DNA from: Chara braunii
Taxonomy: Eukaryota; Streptophyta; Charophyceae; Charales; Characeae
Length of the DNA: 32,228 nt
Direction of reading: 5' to 3'
Assembly (NCBI GenBank): GCA_003427395.1
Contig: BFEA01000581.1
Coordinates: forward strand, 597,076 to 629,303
Shown: positions 19,653 to 27,653 of the stretch, piece after piece
How positions within the stretch are numbered: position 1 is the stretch's first letter
Layout of the letters: each line of letters opens with the position of its first letter
Made by a program: the position numbers and the translations under genes
The notes under the pieces: model-generated
The model's input: only the letters and a program-made list of their open reading frames with translations
The model's database searches: none
Told to the model about the DNA's origin: nothing

Positions 19653-22166
19653 ATGGCGAGCCAGCAGCAGCAGCAGCAGCCTATCACAATGGAAGACGTA
19701 TTGCAGGAGAAGGCTGGCGGATTAGCAGAGAAGGTAGGACACTATCTCCTTTTTTTTTTTTTTTTTTTTTTGGGTGAAAGCAGGTCGCAATTCCAGTGTC
19801 GCTAAATACGTACGTAATTTATCTGTCGTTATGTTTGGTGAATCTTGTGGGTTTACGTTTGATTTATGTCGGGAAAAATTATAGATCGTCCTTCGGGACA
19901 TCCGTTAAAGTTGGAACGATAGAAAGAGAGAAGATTAGCATGGCCACGGCGCAAGGATGACACGCATACATCGAGAAATGGTCCAAATTAAAATATATAT
20001 ACGATATATATACAAATTATAGATCTCCCCTGCGACAAATCGTGTGGTACTAAAAAAAAAAAAAAAAAAAAAACGTGTGGTACTCGTTTGCCCCTGGACC
20101 GTGGCGAAAGGTCTGACTGGTCCGCAAACCGGGTTTGAAAATCTCCGACAGGTCCCCAAAAGGGGTGGGGAAAGTTATAGAGATTACTGACGGGCTGGTT
20201 ATTATTGTTGTATCTACCGTCTGCCGCCGAATGCAAGGCAACCCTCATTTTGATTGTATGAAGACGGAAATGTAGCCTGTGTGCATTCTTTACCAGAATA
20301 TGTATATTCGTGGGAAGACGGTGGTCTGAAAATTGCACCGAGTACGGGTGTAATGATCGGGCACGGGGCGGTCATCATTGTTGTATCCAGGTAGTCTGAA
20401 TACTGCACCAAATACGGTAAGGGTCTAAGAAATCATCGGGGTCGTGATGGGCAAGAATAGTGTATCTACCGGGTTTACCCGAAAACAACGCACGTGATTT
20501 GAATGTACCGGGACGGAAAGATAGTTTGTGGTTTTAGTCTTATCGTTACAGACAGCTGATTGGTTTGATTGTGGTTATGATTGGTTGCTTGTGGGTATGG
20601 TGAATTAGTCCTCCTGGTCATGGTCATGGTTGATGAGTCCTCATGGTGATTGGTTGGGTTGTCGACCTTGTGACCTTGTGGTTATCACTGATCGCTTCAG
20701 CCTGCTGATTGGTTTGTTTTAGTGATTATCTTGCACTGATCGCTTCAGCGTGCTGATTGGTTTGTTTTATTGATTATCGTGAAATTGCAAACTGATCAGT
20801 TCCATGCAATTTGTGTGACATGCAAATGCATGCATGGTGCATGGTGCAGCCCGTGACTCCTGCGGAGGCAACCGCACTGCACACAATTGAACAGCAAGAG
20901 TTTGGGTGGGTGCAGAAGGGAGAAAAAGGGGTTGCTGCCAAGGCGCAAGCGGCAGCCAATCGGAACGTTTTGGCGGGGTATGCGGACCCGGCGGAGTCTG
21001 TGCCGGCGGCTGCGACACCAGGAGGCCCAGCTCCTTTGCAGCAGAGCGGGCAGGTTGCGCAGGAGGTCAAGCAGGAGTTGGATTCGGCGGGGGCGGATGC
21101 CGTGGGGAAGATGGCGGAAGCACGGCAGGAGGAAGGTTCTGCAGCAGGCCCTAGGGGCTGGGTGAACGTGGCAGGGGGTCAAGGGGGGTCAGGAGGACCA
21201 GCAGCAGCCGGAAGAGGGGGATTGGGAGGGGCAGGTGGGGCAGGTGCGGGTCGCGGGACAGCAGGGGCAGGCGGAGGGGCTTTTACAGGTCCTACTGGCG
21301 CGGCAGCGGCAGTGGGAGCAGGGGGAGCCGGAAGGGGGGTGGTGGCACCTGGCGGAAGGGCAGCAGGGGGAGCGGGAGCGGGTTCAGGAAGAGGGGGAGC
21401 GGGTAGGGGCCGCGGAGCAGGAGCGCCTGGGGCGGGCCCGGGAGGGGTCGGGGGTACGAGTGCCACGACGATTATAACTGGAAGAGGGATGGCTGCACAG
21501 GGTGTGGGAGGGGCTGGGGGAGGAGTCGGGGCAGGGGAAGCCCAGCCCACTGGATCAGGCGGAGTTCCGGGGCAGGGCTATCAGCAGCAGCAAACAGCGG
21601 GGGGTCAGGCTGGGGGTCAGGGAGACCAGGCTGGGGGTCAGGTAACACCGGGGGGACCACCACATTTTCGAGGAAGCGAGGATGATAAGGGGAAGATTAC
21701 CATCGGTGATGTGTTGCGCAAGGTAGGAATCGATCAGTTGTCCAAGCCCATCACCCCCAGCGATGCGGAGGCCATCAAGATGGCGGAGTCACTTGCGGTG
21801 GGTCATCAGACCATGAAGGGGAGTCTGGGAGCTCATGCGCAATCTGCTGCTAATAACAACGTTGCTGCTGGGCTGATTAGACCAGAGCAACATGGTTCTG
21901 CGGCAGCTGCAGCGGGAGTAGGTGCGGGAGCGGGACAGACGGGACAAGCGCACACTCTCGGCGAAGTGTTGGCTGACGTGGACGCGCGTTTGGAAGCGGA
22001 TAAGCCAATTACCCTCGCTGATGCAGCGCGGATAGAGCAAGTGGAGAAGCGGGCTCATCCTCTTGGCATCGTGGAGCCTGGGGGTGTAGCCGCTGCAGCC
22101 ATGGAAGCTGCGCGGAAGAATGCTGGGGAGGAGCAGGAGCAGCGCGTGCTGCAGTCACAACATTAA
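19653..22166 (+). CDS. SMP-domain LEA (seed maturation protein-like) protein, two exons
   Basis: Exon 1 (19653-19733) encodes MASQQQQQQPITMEDVLQEK and ends GAGAAG|GTAGGA. Exon 2 (20850-22166) begins after TGGTGCAG and continues in phase 0 with PVTPAEATALHTIEQQE. The product is about 465 residues with three SMP repeats (PF04927-like): residues about 10-66 across the splice junction, 309-364 (ITIGDVLRKVG...SAANNN) and 395-452 (HTLGEVLADV...GGVAAAAMEAARKN). Between repeats 1 and 2 lies a ~165-residue Gly/Ala/Arg-rich insert (about 134-297) that makes the protein roughly twice the usual SMP length. No signal peptide or membrane segment is seen, so a soluble intracellular desiccation or stress protein is expected. 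The exon 2 frame is fully open and GC-rich, unlike the AT-rich intron. Splice sites are predicted by eye; the CDS excludes the intron 19734-20849. Family confidence is high, exact function inferred. Confidence 0.85.
19888..19989 (+). ncRNA. U6: U6 spliceosomal snRNA homologue, probable retropseudogene
   Basis: Starting GTCCTTCGGGACATCCG, the sequence follows U6 through GGAACGATA, GAGAAGATTAGCATGGCC, GCGCAAGGATGACACGC and ATCGAGAAATGGTCCAAATT. The AGC triad and internal stem-loop region survive. Four bases are inserted before the ACAGAGA box, which reads AGAGAGA. The 5' stem is one base pair shorter than the usual GUCCC-UUCG-GGGAC but still pairs fully. No T-run terminator follows CCAAATT. A perfect 12-bp repeat AAATTATAGATC flanks the copy (19876-19887 directly before the 5' end, 20014-20025 after an AT-rich tail). 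This points to LINE-mediated retroposition of U6 RNA, probably non-functional here. No upstream USE/TATA at the spacing expected for a pol III snRNA gene is seen. Confidence 0.88.
20041..20084 (+). mobile_element. Poly(A)-only insertion with an 11-bp target-site duplication
   Basis: CGTGTGGTACT occurs at 20041-20051 and again at 20074-20084, separated only by 22 A residues. This is what an extremely 5'-truncated target-primed retroposition leaves behind: a tail with no body. Confidence 0.65.
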
Positions 22167-22370
22167 TCGTTGTCGTCGAGGAGAATAGTTGTGAACCCGA
22201 CCAATGAAACAGTGACGTGGTATGGAGAGGAGCATGCTGCGACCATGGAAGCTGCACGGAAGAATGCCAGGGAGGAGCAGCAGCAGCCCATCATGTTGCA
22301 GTCGCAGCAGTAATTGGATGTCAAGGGAAGCAGCAGCAATCCCGATCAGTGAAATAGTGACGTGGATGAT
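22101..22370 (+). repeat. 144-bp tandem duplication spanning the SMP stop codon
   Basis: 'CCATGGAAGCTGC(G/A)CGGAAGAATGC' is at 22099 and again at 22243. The similarity runs through the stop codon and into 'AGTGACGTGG'. The second copy is in the 3' flank, so part of the C-terminal coding sequence sits there as non-coding DNA. The offset is 48 codons exactly. Confidence 0.75.
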
Positions 22371-22485
22371 GACGTGGCATGGAACAATGGATAGCGGCAT
22401 TCTCAGTCAATCAAGCCGAAAATGGTGATATGGATGATGACGTCAGCCAAAAAAACAATGGTGAGTGGATGATGACGTGGCATGG
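22212..22485 (+). promoter_or_regulatory. Cluster of TGACGT(G/C) words downstream of the SMP gene
   Basis: GTGACGTGG / GATGACGTGG / GATGACGTC words occur at about 22212, 22355, 22366, 22436 and 22470. These carry the ACGT core bound by plant bZIP factors, and ACGTGG is the ABRE core. Part of the clustering comes from tandem duplication, so a regulatory role is only a suggestion. Confidence 0.25.
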
Positions 22486-22938
22486 TGAGTAAATGGATGG
22501 GGTGCAATGGGTGCAGACGAATGGAGTGATCGGGGAAGGGTTCTAGCTTCTGAGGGGTCGTTGATACTGCCCGATTTTAACGAGGATTTTGATAAATAGC
22601 ACGGAGAACTGCGTTGGGCATTACCCCTCGAAGATGGCATGGTGAATAGAACAGTCGTTCAATGATGACTCTGATGAGTGAATTACCCTTTAGGAGAGTA
22701 GGGTGGTTTTATTGCTGTAGGACGTAGGCACTGCTATTCAGTGAGCAGTTGCTGAAAGAGTGTCAAGTCCAGTGAAGATATTCGTTGAAAGCGTTGCTAC
22801 GAGATGATGAGGTGATACGTGCAAACATAATTTGGGTCTTCAGTCCCACAAGTGCATGCACGTACATGCTATATCCTGGCTGCAACGCCTTTCATAGACA
22901 TGCCATCCTCTTTGCAACACCTTTTATACAAAAAAATA
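22486..22938. other. Non-coding 3' flank, nothing recognised
   Basis: No gene, RNA or repeat that I can support. The short frames present lack family features. Confidence 0.4.
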
Positions 22939-22939
22939 A

Positions 22940-23182
22940 CGATCTGTAGACTGGGTGGAAACCATGGAATGGAGAGTCGGCGGACGGGAAGCTCAGGTTG
23001 TACAGTAGTGATTTACAGTACAGGTGGTTATTTTAATTTGTGATTTAGTGCCAGAAATGCAGCTCGACAACGATCTGTGGACTGGGTGGAAACCGTGGAA
23101 TGGAGAGTCGGCGGATGGGAAGCTCAGGTTGTACAGTAGTGATTTACAGTACAGGTGGTAATTGGAAGTTGTGATTTGGTGC
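22940..23182 (+). repeat. 131-bp tandem duplication
   Basis: CGATCTGTAGACTGGGTGGA (22940) and CGATCTGTGGACTGGGTGGA (23071) start two near-identical units. Both end in 'GTGCCAGAAATGCAGCTCGAC', which leads directly into the 29-bp minisatellite. Confidence 0.85.
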
Positions 23183-23545
23183 CAGAAATGCAGCTCGACG
23201 GAAAGGGGTGCCAGACATGCAGCTTGACGTTAAGGGGTGCCAGACATGCAGCTCGCCAGAAATGCAGCTCGACGGAAAGGGGTGCCAGACATGCAGCTCG
23301 ACGGAAAGGGGTGCCAGACATGCAGCTCGACGGAAAGGGGTGCCAGACATGCAGTTCGACGTAAAGGGGTGCCAGACATGCAGCTTGATGTAAAGGGGTG
23401 CCAGACATGCAGCTCGACGTGAAGGGGTGCCAGACATGCAGCTTGGCGTAAAGGGGTGCCAGACATGCAGCTCGGCGTAAAGGGGTGCCAGACATGCAGC
23501 TCGACGTAAAGGGGTGCCAGACATGCAGCTCGACGTAAAGGGCAA
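23183..23545 (+). repeat. 29-bp minisatellite, about 12 copies
   Basis: The unit CAGCTCGACGTAAAGGGGTG + CCAGACATG repeats every 29 bp with few changes (GAC/GGC, GGAAA/GTAAA) and one shortened unit near 23245. Because 29 is not a multiple of 3, all frames cycle and stay open over 87 bp. The long minus-strand frames (SCMSGTPLRRAACLAPLY type) are by-products. Confidence 0.95.
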
Positions 23546-23713
23546 TAGTCGTGCCGGTAAGTAATTGTGCATTAGCGCTCTCAGGAATATGAACTTGAAG
23601 TATAGTTGTATTACTATCAGTAGGCAGACATATAAAAATAGACTCTGCGCAGTAGTGCAGCTGGGATTGTTGGGAATAGGAATTTGAAGCATGATTGTGC
23701 TATCCGATACATT

Positions 23714-24120
23714 GGCGGACACATAGATGGGGGGGACTGTACGTATAAACGCTCCTGGAGAAAATATGCACATATCGTGTAAACTAGTCCAGGTTCATCA
23801 TTTGGGTCTATGCGTTTCGGCATTAAGGAGGAACACCGGGGATTGATAGAGCCGATCGAGAGATTGGATCGATGGGTAAAGTCAATCCTTGACAAATACA
23901 TGATGCGGACACATTAAGTCAATCCTTGACAAATACATGATGCGGACACATACATAGATGGGGGGGACTGTACATATGCACACTCCTGGAGAAAATATGC
24001 ACATATCGTGTAAATTAGTCCAGGTATCGTTTGGGTCTATGCCTTTTGGCATTAAGGAGGAACACCGGTGATTGATAGATCGATCCATTGGATCGACGGG
24101 TAAATTCAATCTTTAAATAC
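23714..24120 (+). repeat. ~231-bp tandem duplication with a nested ~37-bp duplication
   Basis: 'ACATAGATGGGGGGGACTGTAC' begins units at about 23721 and 23952. Both run through 'CTCCTGGAGAAAATATGCAC' and 'GGCATTAAGGAGGAACACCGG'. At their junction, AAGTCAATCCTTGACAAATA and the following 'CATGATGCGGACACAT' are present twice in a row (about 23879 and 23916). Confidence 0.85.
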
Positions 24121-24284
24121 ATGATGATGTCTGCGCTTTCTGCGCTTCGGGAATGGTGATTGCATTTTTAAAATGTGATTGGTGAAGTGATTTTGTTGTG
24201 ATTGCATTTTCTCTCGATGATGTTGTGTTGTTGTGATTGTTTTTCTCAATGTGCTGAAGATGTGTTGTGTTGTAGTACTTTGTA

Positions 24285-24735
24285 TGTTGCGATTAAAGAA
24301 GTGTGGGAAGACAACTGGCATGTATGTGGTCGCTTTTTTATAGTGCCTACATTGGCTTGTTGTCTATGTATGTGTTCGCTCTTTGGTAGTGCGGATGATC
24401 TTGTACGGGTCTGTTTCTTTTTTTTTATGTTGGGGGGACATAAGTCTGGATGTTTGTGTTTTTTGTTGCTTTGATATGTTATGATTAAAGAAGTTTTGGG
24501 ATTACAAATGGCATGCATGTGGTCGCTTTTCTATAGAGCCTCCATTGGCTTGTTGTCTATGTATGTGTTCACTTTTTGGTAGTGCCTCCATTGGCTTTGT
24601 CTATTTACTCTCTCATTCCATCGCTTGACCTCTCTGTCGCTTGGTGTATGTTGCGATAATTGTGTTTTTTTTTGGGAAGACTAATGGCATTTCTGTGGTC
24701 GCTTTTTGGTACTGCCTCGATTGGCTTGTGTTGTC
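24285..24735 (+). repeat. Three diverged ~180-bp tandem copies
   Basis: 'GGGA.GAC.A.TGGCAT.' followed by 'GTGGTCGCTTTT' and 'TTGGCTTGTTGTCTATG' recurs at about 24303, 24498 and 24675. The region is T/G-rich and contains no supported gene. Confidence 0.7.
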
Positions 24736-24832
24736 TATGAACTTTCTCTCATTTCATGCATTGACTACTCTGTTGCTTGGTGGCTTCTCGGAAATATGGT
24801 GTGCTTTTTGGTATGTCCGGATGCATGTAATG

Positions 24833-24931
24833 TGTTGTTTGATGAACATGAAAATCGTCGTGCATGCTTAAGAGGGCTTAGTGTTGTTTGATGAACACGA
24901 AAATCATAGTGCATGCTTAAGAGAATCGGAC
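24833..24931 (+). repeat. 50-bp tandem duplication
   Basis: 'GTGTTGTTTGATGAACA(T/C)GAAAATC' and 'GTGCATGCTTAAGAG' occur twice, 50 bp apart. Confidence 0.85.
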
Positions 24932-24943
24932 GGTTCAGTGGAA

Positions 24944-25150
24944 CTTCAGCCTCCTGATGAGTTGATGAGACACAGATGCAAGTCTGTCACAGCCCGTTGT
25001 TTGCTGTCCACTTCTCTCCCTCTCCCTCTGTCAAAGGCCGTCACTCACTGTCCACTTCTCCCACTCCGCCTTTGCGGTAGCAGTCTGTGACAGCCCCTTG
25101 CTCGCTGTCCTCTTCTCCCTGTCCGCCTACGGTTCGGCAGGCACTTCTTA
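24944..25150 (+). repeat. Diverged copy of the hammerhead-bearing repeat
   Basis: TTCAGCCTCCTGATGAG (CUGAUGA at 24954-24960) is followed at the right distance by TCTGTCACAGCCC (GUC at 24986-24988), but the helix II and GAAAC segment is scrambled (reads GCAAG), so this copy cannot be an active hammerhead. Downstream pieces 'TCACAGCC..TTG.T.GCTGTCC' and CCTACGGTTCGGCAGGCA recur two or three times and match the segment after the good copy at 26408. Confidence 0.6.
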
Positions 25151-25226
25151 TGAAGGTATGTCCTCTTCTATGATGATGCATCCTCTTCTCCTTCTCTTCC
25201 TACGGTTCAGCAAGCAGCTCCGCAAG

Positions 25227-26165
25227 ACGATACAGGCATCCTGGTTGGTTGTTTCCTGTTGTTCGGCCTTTTGGAATGCGGGGCGGTAATTGTTTGTGGG
25301 AATCGTCATCCGGGATCGTCTTTTATACCGGTTTTCTGGGTTCTTTTTTATTTCTTTGCAGACAAGAATGTTTTGACATCCTGGTTGGTCTTGTCCCGTC
25401 GTTTTGCCTGTGGGCAGGGGCGGTGCGGGCATGTGGGACTTGTCATCTGGGATCTGTATTTGTTGCACACTGTTTTATTGTATTTGGCTGTCCCCTTCCT
25501 TTTTTCTTTGCCTCTTTGCCTTTTGGCTGTGTGCAAGTGGGTCGATATGACACATGGGGGTGGGGGCAGCCGCGGCCCGCCGCGGCCCGCCGCTCAACCT
25601 ACATCCACGTGGGTGGCCTTGTACGCAAAAGAGGTTCTTTCTGAACAGGGGGAGTTGTAAGGAAGAAGATTAAAAATGAATTAAGGTTTCCTTCTTTTTT
25701 TTGTTTTTTTCTTTCTGTTTTCGCTTTGGCGCTCTGATATCATGTGACAATATATGTTGTCACATTAATAAGAGTCGAAAGGTGAAAAGAAAACAAAAAA
25801 AAAATAATTTGTTTTTTTATCTTCTTTCTTACAACTCCCCCCGTTCAGAACCTCTTGCGTACAAGGCTGCCCACGTGGATGTAGGTTGAGGCTTTGAGCG
25901 GCAGCTGCCCCCACCCCTGTGTGTCATATCGACCCACACAGGCCAAACAACAGGACAAGACCACCCACGGGCTACGACAAAGTCGTCTGCAGAAAAAGAA
26001 ATCCCAGATTAGTAGAGGTTACATACGTGGGTAGTCCCATTTGTAAACCGTTTTTACTGTGATAAAAAACATGAAAGACAATCCCAGATGACGATTCCCA
26101 CAAAATCACTGCCCCCTCACACAGGCCGAACAATGGGAAGCAACCAAATAGGATGCCAAGACAAT
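25227..26165. repeat. ~0.9 kb inverted repeat pair (head-to-head copies of one repeat family)
   Basis: The left arm (about 25227-25748) reads GGCATCCTGGTTGGTTGTTT, 'GGGAATCGTCATC.GGGAT', 'GGTTGGTCTTGTCC', 'ATGACACATGGGGGTGGGGGCAGC', 'CATCCACGTGGGTGGCCTTGTACGCAA', 'GGGGGAGTTGTAAGGAAGAAGAT' and ends GCTCTGATATCATGTGACAA. The right arm (about 25757-26165) carries the reverse complements in reverse order. Partial copies of the right-hand part recur at about 26185-26300 and 29150-29460. It may be a terminal part of a retroelement: each copy has GCTCTGAT(A/T) followed by TGTGACAATATA, which on the minus strand resembles a tRNA-iMet primer-binding site. Confidence 0.65.
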
Positions 26166-26350
26166 AAAAGAGAACCCGGATGATATATTTTTTCCGCCTT
26201 CGCGCTCTGATTTACAGTGTGACAATATATAACCCGGATGTATGCAATAGGTTCTGAACAAGGCGAGTTATAATGAAGAAGATAAAAAAATGAATTCAGT
26301 TTCTCCTGTTTTTCTCTCTTTTCCTTCTTTTTTCTTTTTTTCGCATTTGT

Positions 26351-26375
26351 GCTCTGATACTTTTGTGACAATGTA
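26351..26375 (-). other. PBS-like motif (tRNA-iMet complement), one of five
   Basis: Plus-strand GCTCTGATAC here, and GCTCTGAT variants at 25731, 26204, 29301 and 29445, match the 3' acceptor sequence of plant initiator tRNA-Met (GCTCTGATACCA). On the minus strand this equals the usual Copia or retrozyme PBS core TATCAGAGC. Each lies a few bases from TGTGACAATATA, or a decayed version of it. It could equally be a chance feature of the repeat family. Confidence 0.35.
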
Positions 26376-26407
26376 TATATGGTTGTGACGATATATATTT
26401 CAGCCTC

Positions 26408-26444
26408 CTGATGAGTCGGTGAAACTCCGACGAAACAGTTTGTC
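26408..26444 (+). ncRNA. Hammerhead ribozyme core (best copy)
   Basis: CUGAUGA (26408-26414), a perfect 5-bp helix II GUCGG/CCGAC with a 7-nt loop, GAAA (26432-26435), a minimal helix III (AC/GU with a 5-nt AGUUU loop) and the GUC cleavage triplet (26442-26444) are all present in order with exact spacing. Short helix III hammerheads are typical of Penelope-like elements and retrozymes. No helix I is visible between the CAGCCUC before and the ACAGCCCC after; those flanks are near direct repeats, so an intramolecular type I fold is incomplete. It lies about 100 bp upstream of the reverse-transcriptase remnant. Confidence 0.6.
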
Positions 26445-26491
26445 ACAGCCCCTCGTTTGTTGTCCTCTTCTCTCTCTCTGCCTACGGTTTT

Positions 26492-26549
26492 ACCGGGCAG
26501 TTCTGTTTGTGACGATATATACCGGGCAGTTCTGTTTGTGACGATATAT
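26492..26549 (+). repeat. 29-bp tandem duplication at the RT 5' junction
   Basis: ACCGGGCAGTTCTGTTTGTG + ACGATATAT is present twice, 29 bp apart. RT homology starts immediately after, so this is the seam between the hammerhead-bearing terminal repeat and the truncated element body. Confidence 0.85.
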
Positions 26550-26551
26550 AT

Positions 26552-27364
26552 ACAGCAGATGGCGTTATTCGTCATCAAGATGTTGGTATTCCTATGGGTA
26601 CAAACGCTGGTCCCGAGATTGCTAATGTTACACTCTATTGGGATGAGGCGCAGTATGTGGACAACCTGCAGCGTGTGGATCCCTCTGCAGCGAGGCGATA
26701 TGCTTTTACTTATCGGTTCATTGATGTCCTTACCTTTGGTTGTCTGCCACCATCTCCAGCTTGTTATGGTCTTGAATATAAGGAGACGACTGCTGCTGAT
26801 GGTTCCTGCACTTTTCAAGGCGCGAAACTGCAGACATGAACAGATGGATCTCTCCGATTGAGTGTGTTTGATAAGAGTCATAAGACTGTTGCATGGGATT
26901 TTCCTGTCATTCGATACCCTAGTGCAATGTCAAACATTCCATCTCATCAGCCTGCAGGTGTGTTCACTGGCCAGCTTACGCAGTTTGAGCAGATTTGTGA
27001 CAATTGGCATGATTTCAGAATGGCAGCGACTATGATTGTCTGCCGTTTGCTTTCCCGTGGCCATAGTCCTTCGACATTGGCCCGAGGATGGACTTGTTAC
27101 ATTCGTGCTCGCCAGCATCGGCAGCCTATACACGTGAGGAGGATTACACAATGGTTTCGTTGCCTGCTTTGCTGGTCCATGCATCATCCTCTTCCACCTT
27201 CTCCTCCCCTTTTTATCCCCTCTCCTTCCTCCCCTCCCCCTCATCCTCCCCCTTCCTCTGCTCCTTCTCCTCCTCCTCCCCCTCCGCCTCCTCCTCCCTC
27301 TCCCCCTCCCCCTCCCCCTCCCTGCCCTTGCTTCTCTTCTACTTTTAGTACTTCCTCCTTTTAA
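26552..27364 (+). pseudogene. 5'-truncated reverse transcriptase fragment (Penelope-like or related retroelement)
   Basis: The frame reads DGVIRHQDVGIPMGTNAGPE (RT motif 4 type GIPMGTN.AP..AN), then FTYRFIDVL where RTs have Y.DD: one catalytic Asp appears deleted. An in-frame TGA at 26837-26839 follows, and the same frame continues with VFDKSHKT, FPVIRYPSAMSNIPS, FTGQLTQFEQICDN and LLSRGHSP. These are the conserved post-palm and thumb blocks of eukaryotic retroelements whose RTs carry 'FP...SNIP..YGV..SQL.RF..IC'. The fingers and N-terminus are absent. Beyond about 27180 the frame becomes a Pro/Ser low-complexity linker. RT identity is strong; assignment to Penelope-like elements rests on the motif style plus the adjacent hammerhead and is inferred. 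It is clearly dead (truncation, stop, missing Asp). Confidence 0.75.
27185..27360 (+). repeat. CCT-rich low-complexity tract
   Basis: A pyrimidine-rich (CCT/CCC)n tract codes for a Pro/Ser run in the RT frame and an Arg/Gly run on the opposite strand. Neither is evidence of a gene on its own. Confidence 0.8.
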
Positions 27365-27653
27365 CATCCTTTTCTTCGTCCTCTTCTTCTTTGACTTCCT
27401 CCTCTAGTTTGCCTTCCTCTTCCCCACGCCGGCTGAGACCGGCCCCTCTATCTTCGTTGTCCATATTGGGGCGTCAGCGGTGTTGTTCATTCTCTCCTCC
27501 TCCCAGTCCCCCTTCCTCTCGACGTCGTGCTGATGCTAATCTGCGGGGTTCTTTGTCTTAGCGACAGCCTGCTCTGCCACGCCGACGGTGTTCGTCGTTT
27601 ACGCGCCGACCCCGCCAGATCAGACCTGCCTTTCCAGTGGTGACCGATTCGGA

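Larger units (their letters stand above)
19734..20849 (+). other. Intron 1 of the SMP gene, host to retroposed inserts
   Basis: GT at 19734 and AG at 20848-20849 give a 1116-bp intron that preserves the SMP repeat across the junction. It contains a T21 run (about 19751), a U6 snRNA copy, a poly(A)-only insertion and a 48-bp tandem duplication at about 20690-20785 ('TGATCGCTTCAGC.TGCTGAT' twice). The acceptor has a weak pyrimidine tract; a cDNA would settle it. Confidence 0.7.

Noticed and set aside
19888-19989. A functional U6 gene
   Set aside because: Flanking target-site duplications, a disrupted ACAGAGA box and no terminator T-run point to a retroposed copy.
21179-21550. Pro/Ala-rich minus-strand frame inside the SMP gene
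   Set aside because: It is the mirror of the Gly-rich codons of the plus-strand LEA protein; no independent start context or domain.
23183-23545. 29-bp direct repeats of CRISPR-like length
   Set aside because: Units are directly adjacent with no unique spacers and diverge progressively; this is a minisatellite in a eukaryotic context.
26492-26549. ATAT-ending 29-bp repeats as a promoter/TATA region
   Set aside because: Better explained as a tandem duplication at the retroelement seam; no transcription start evidence.
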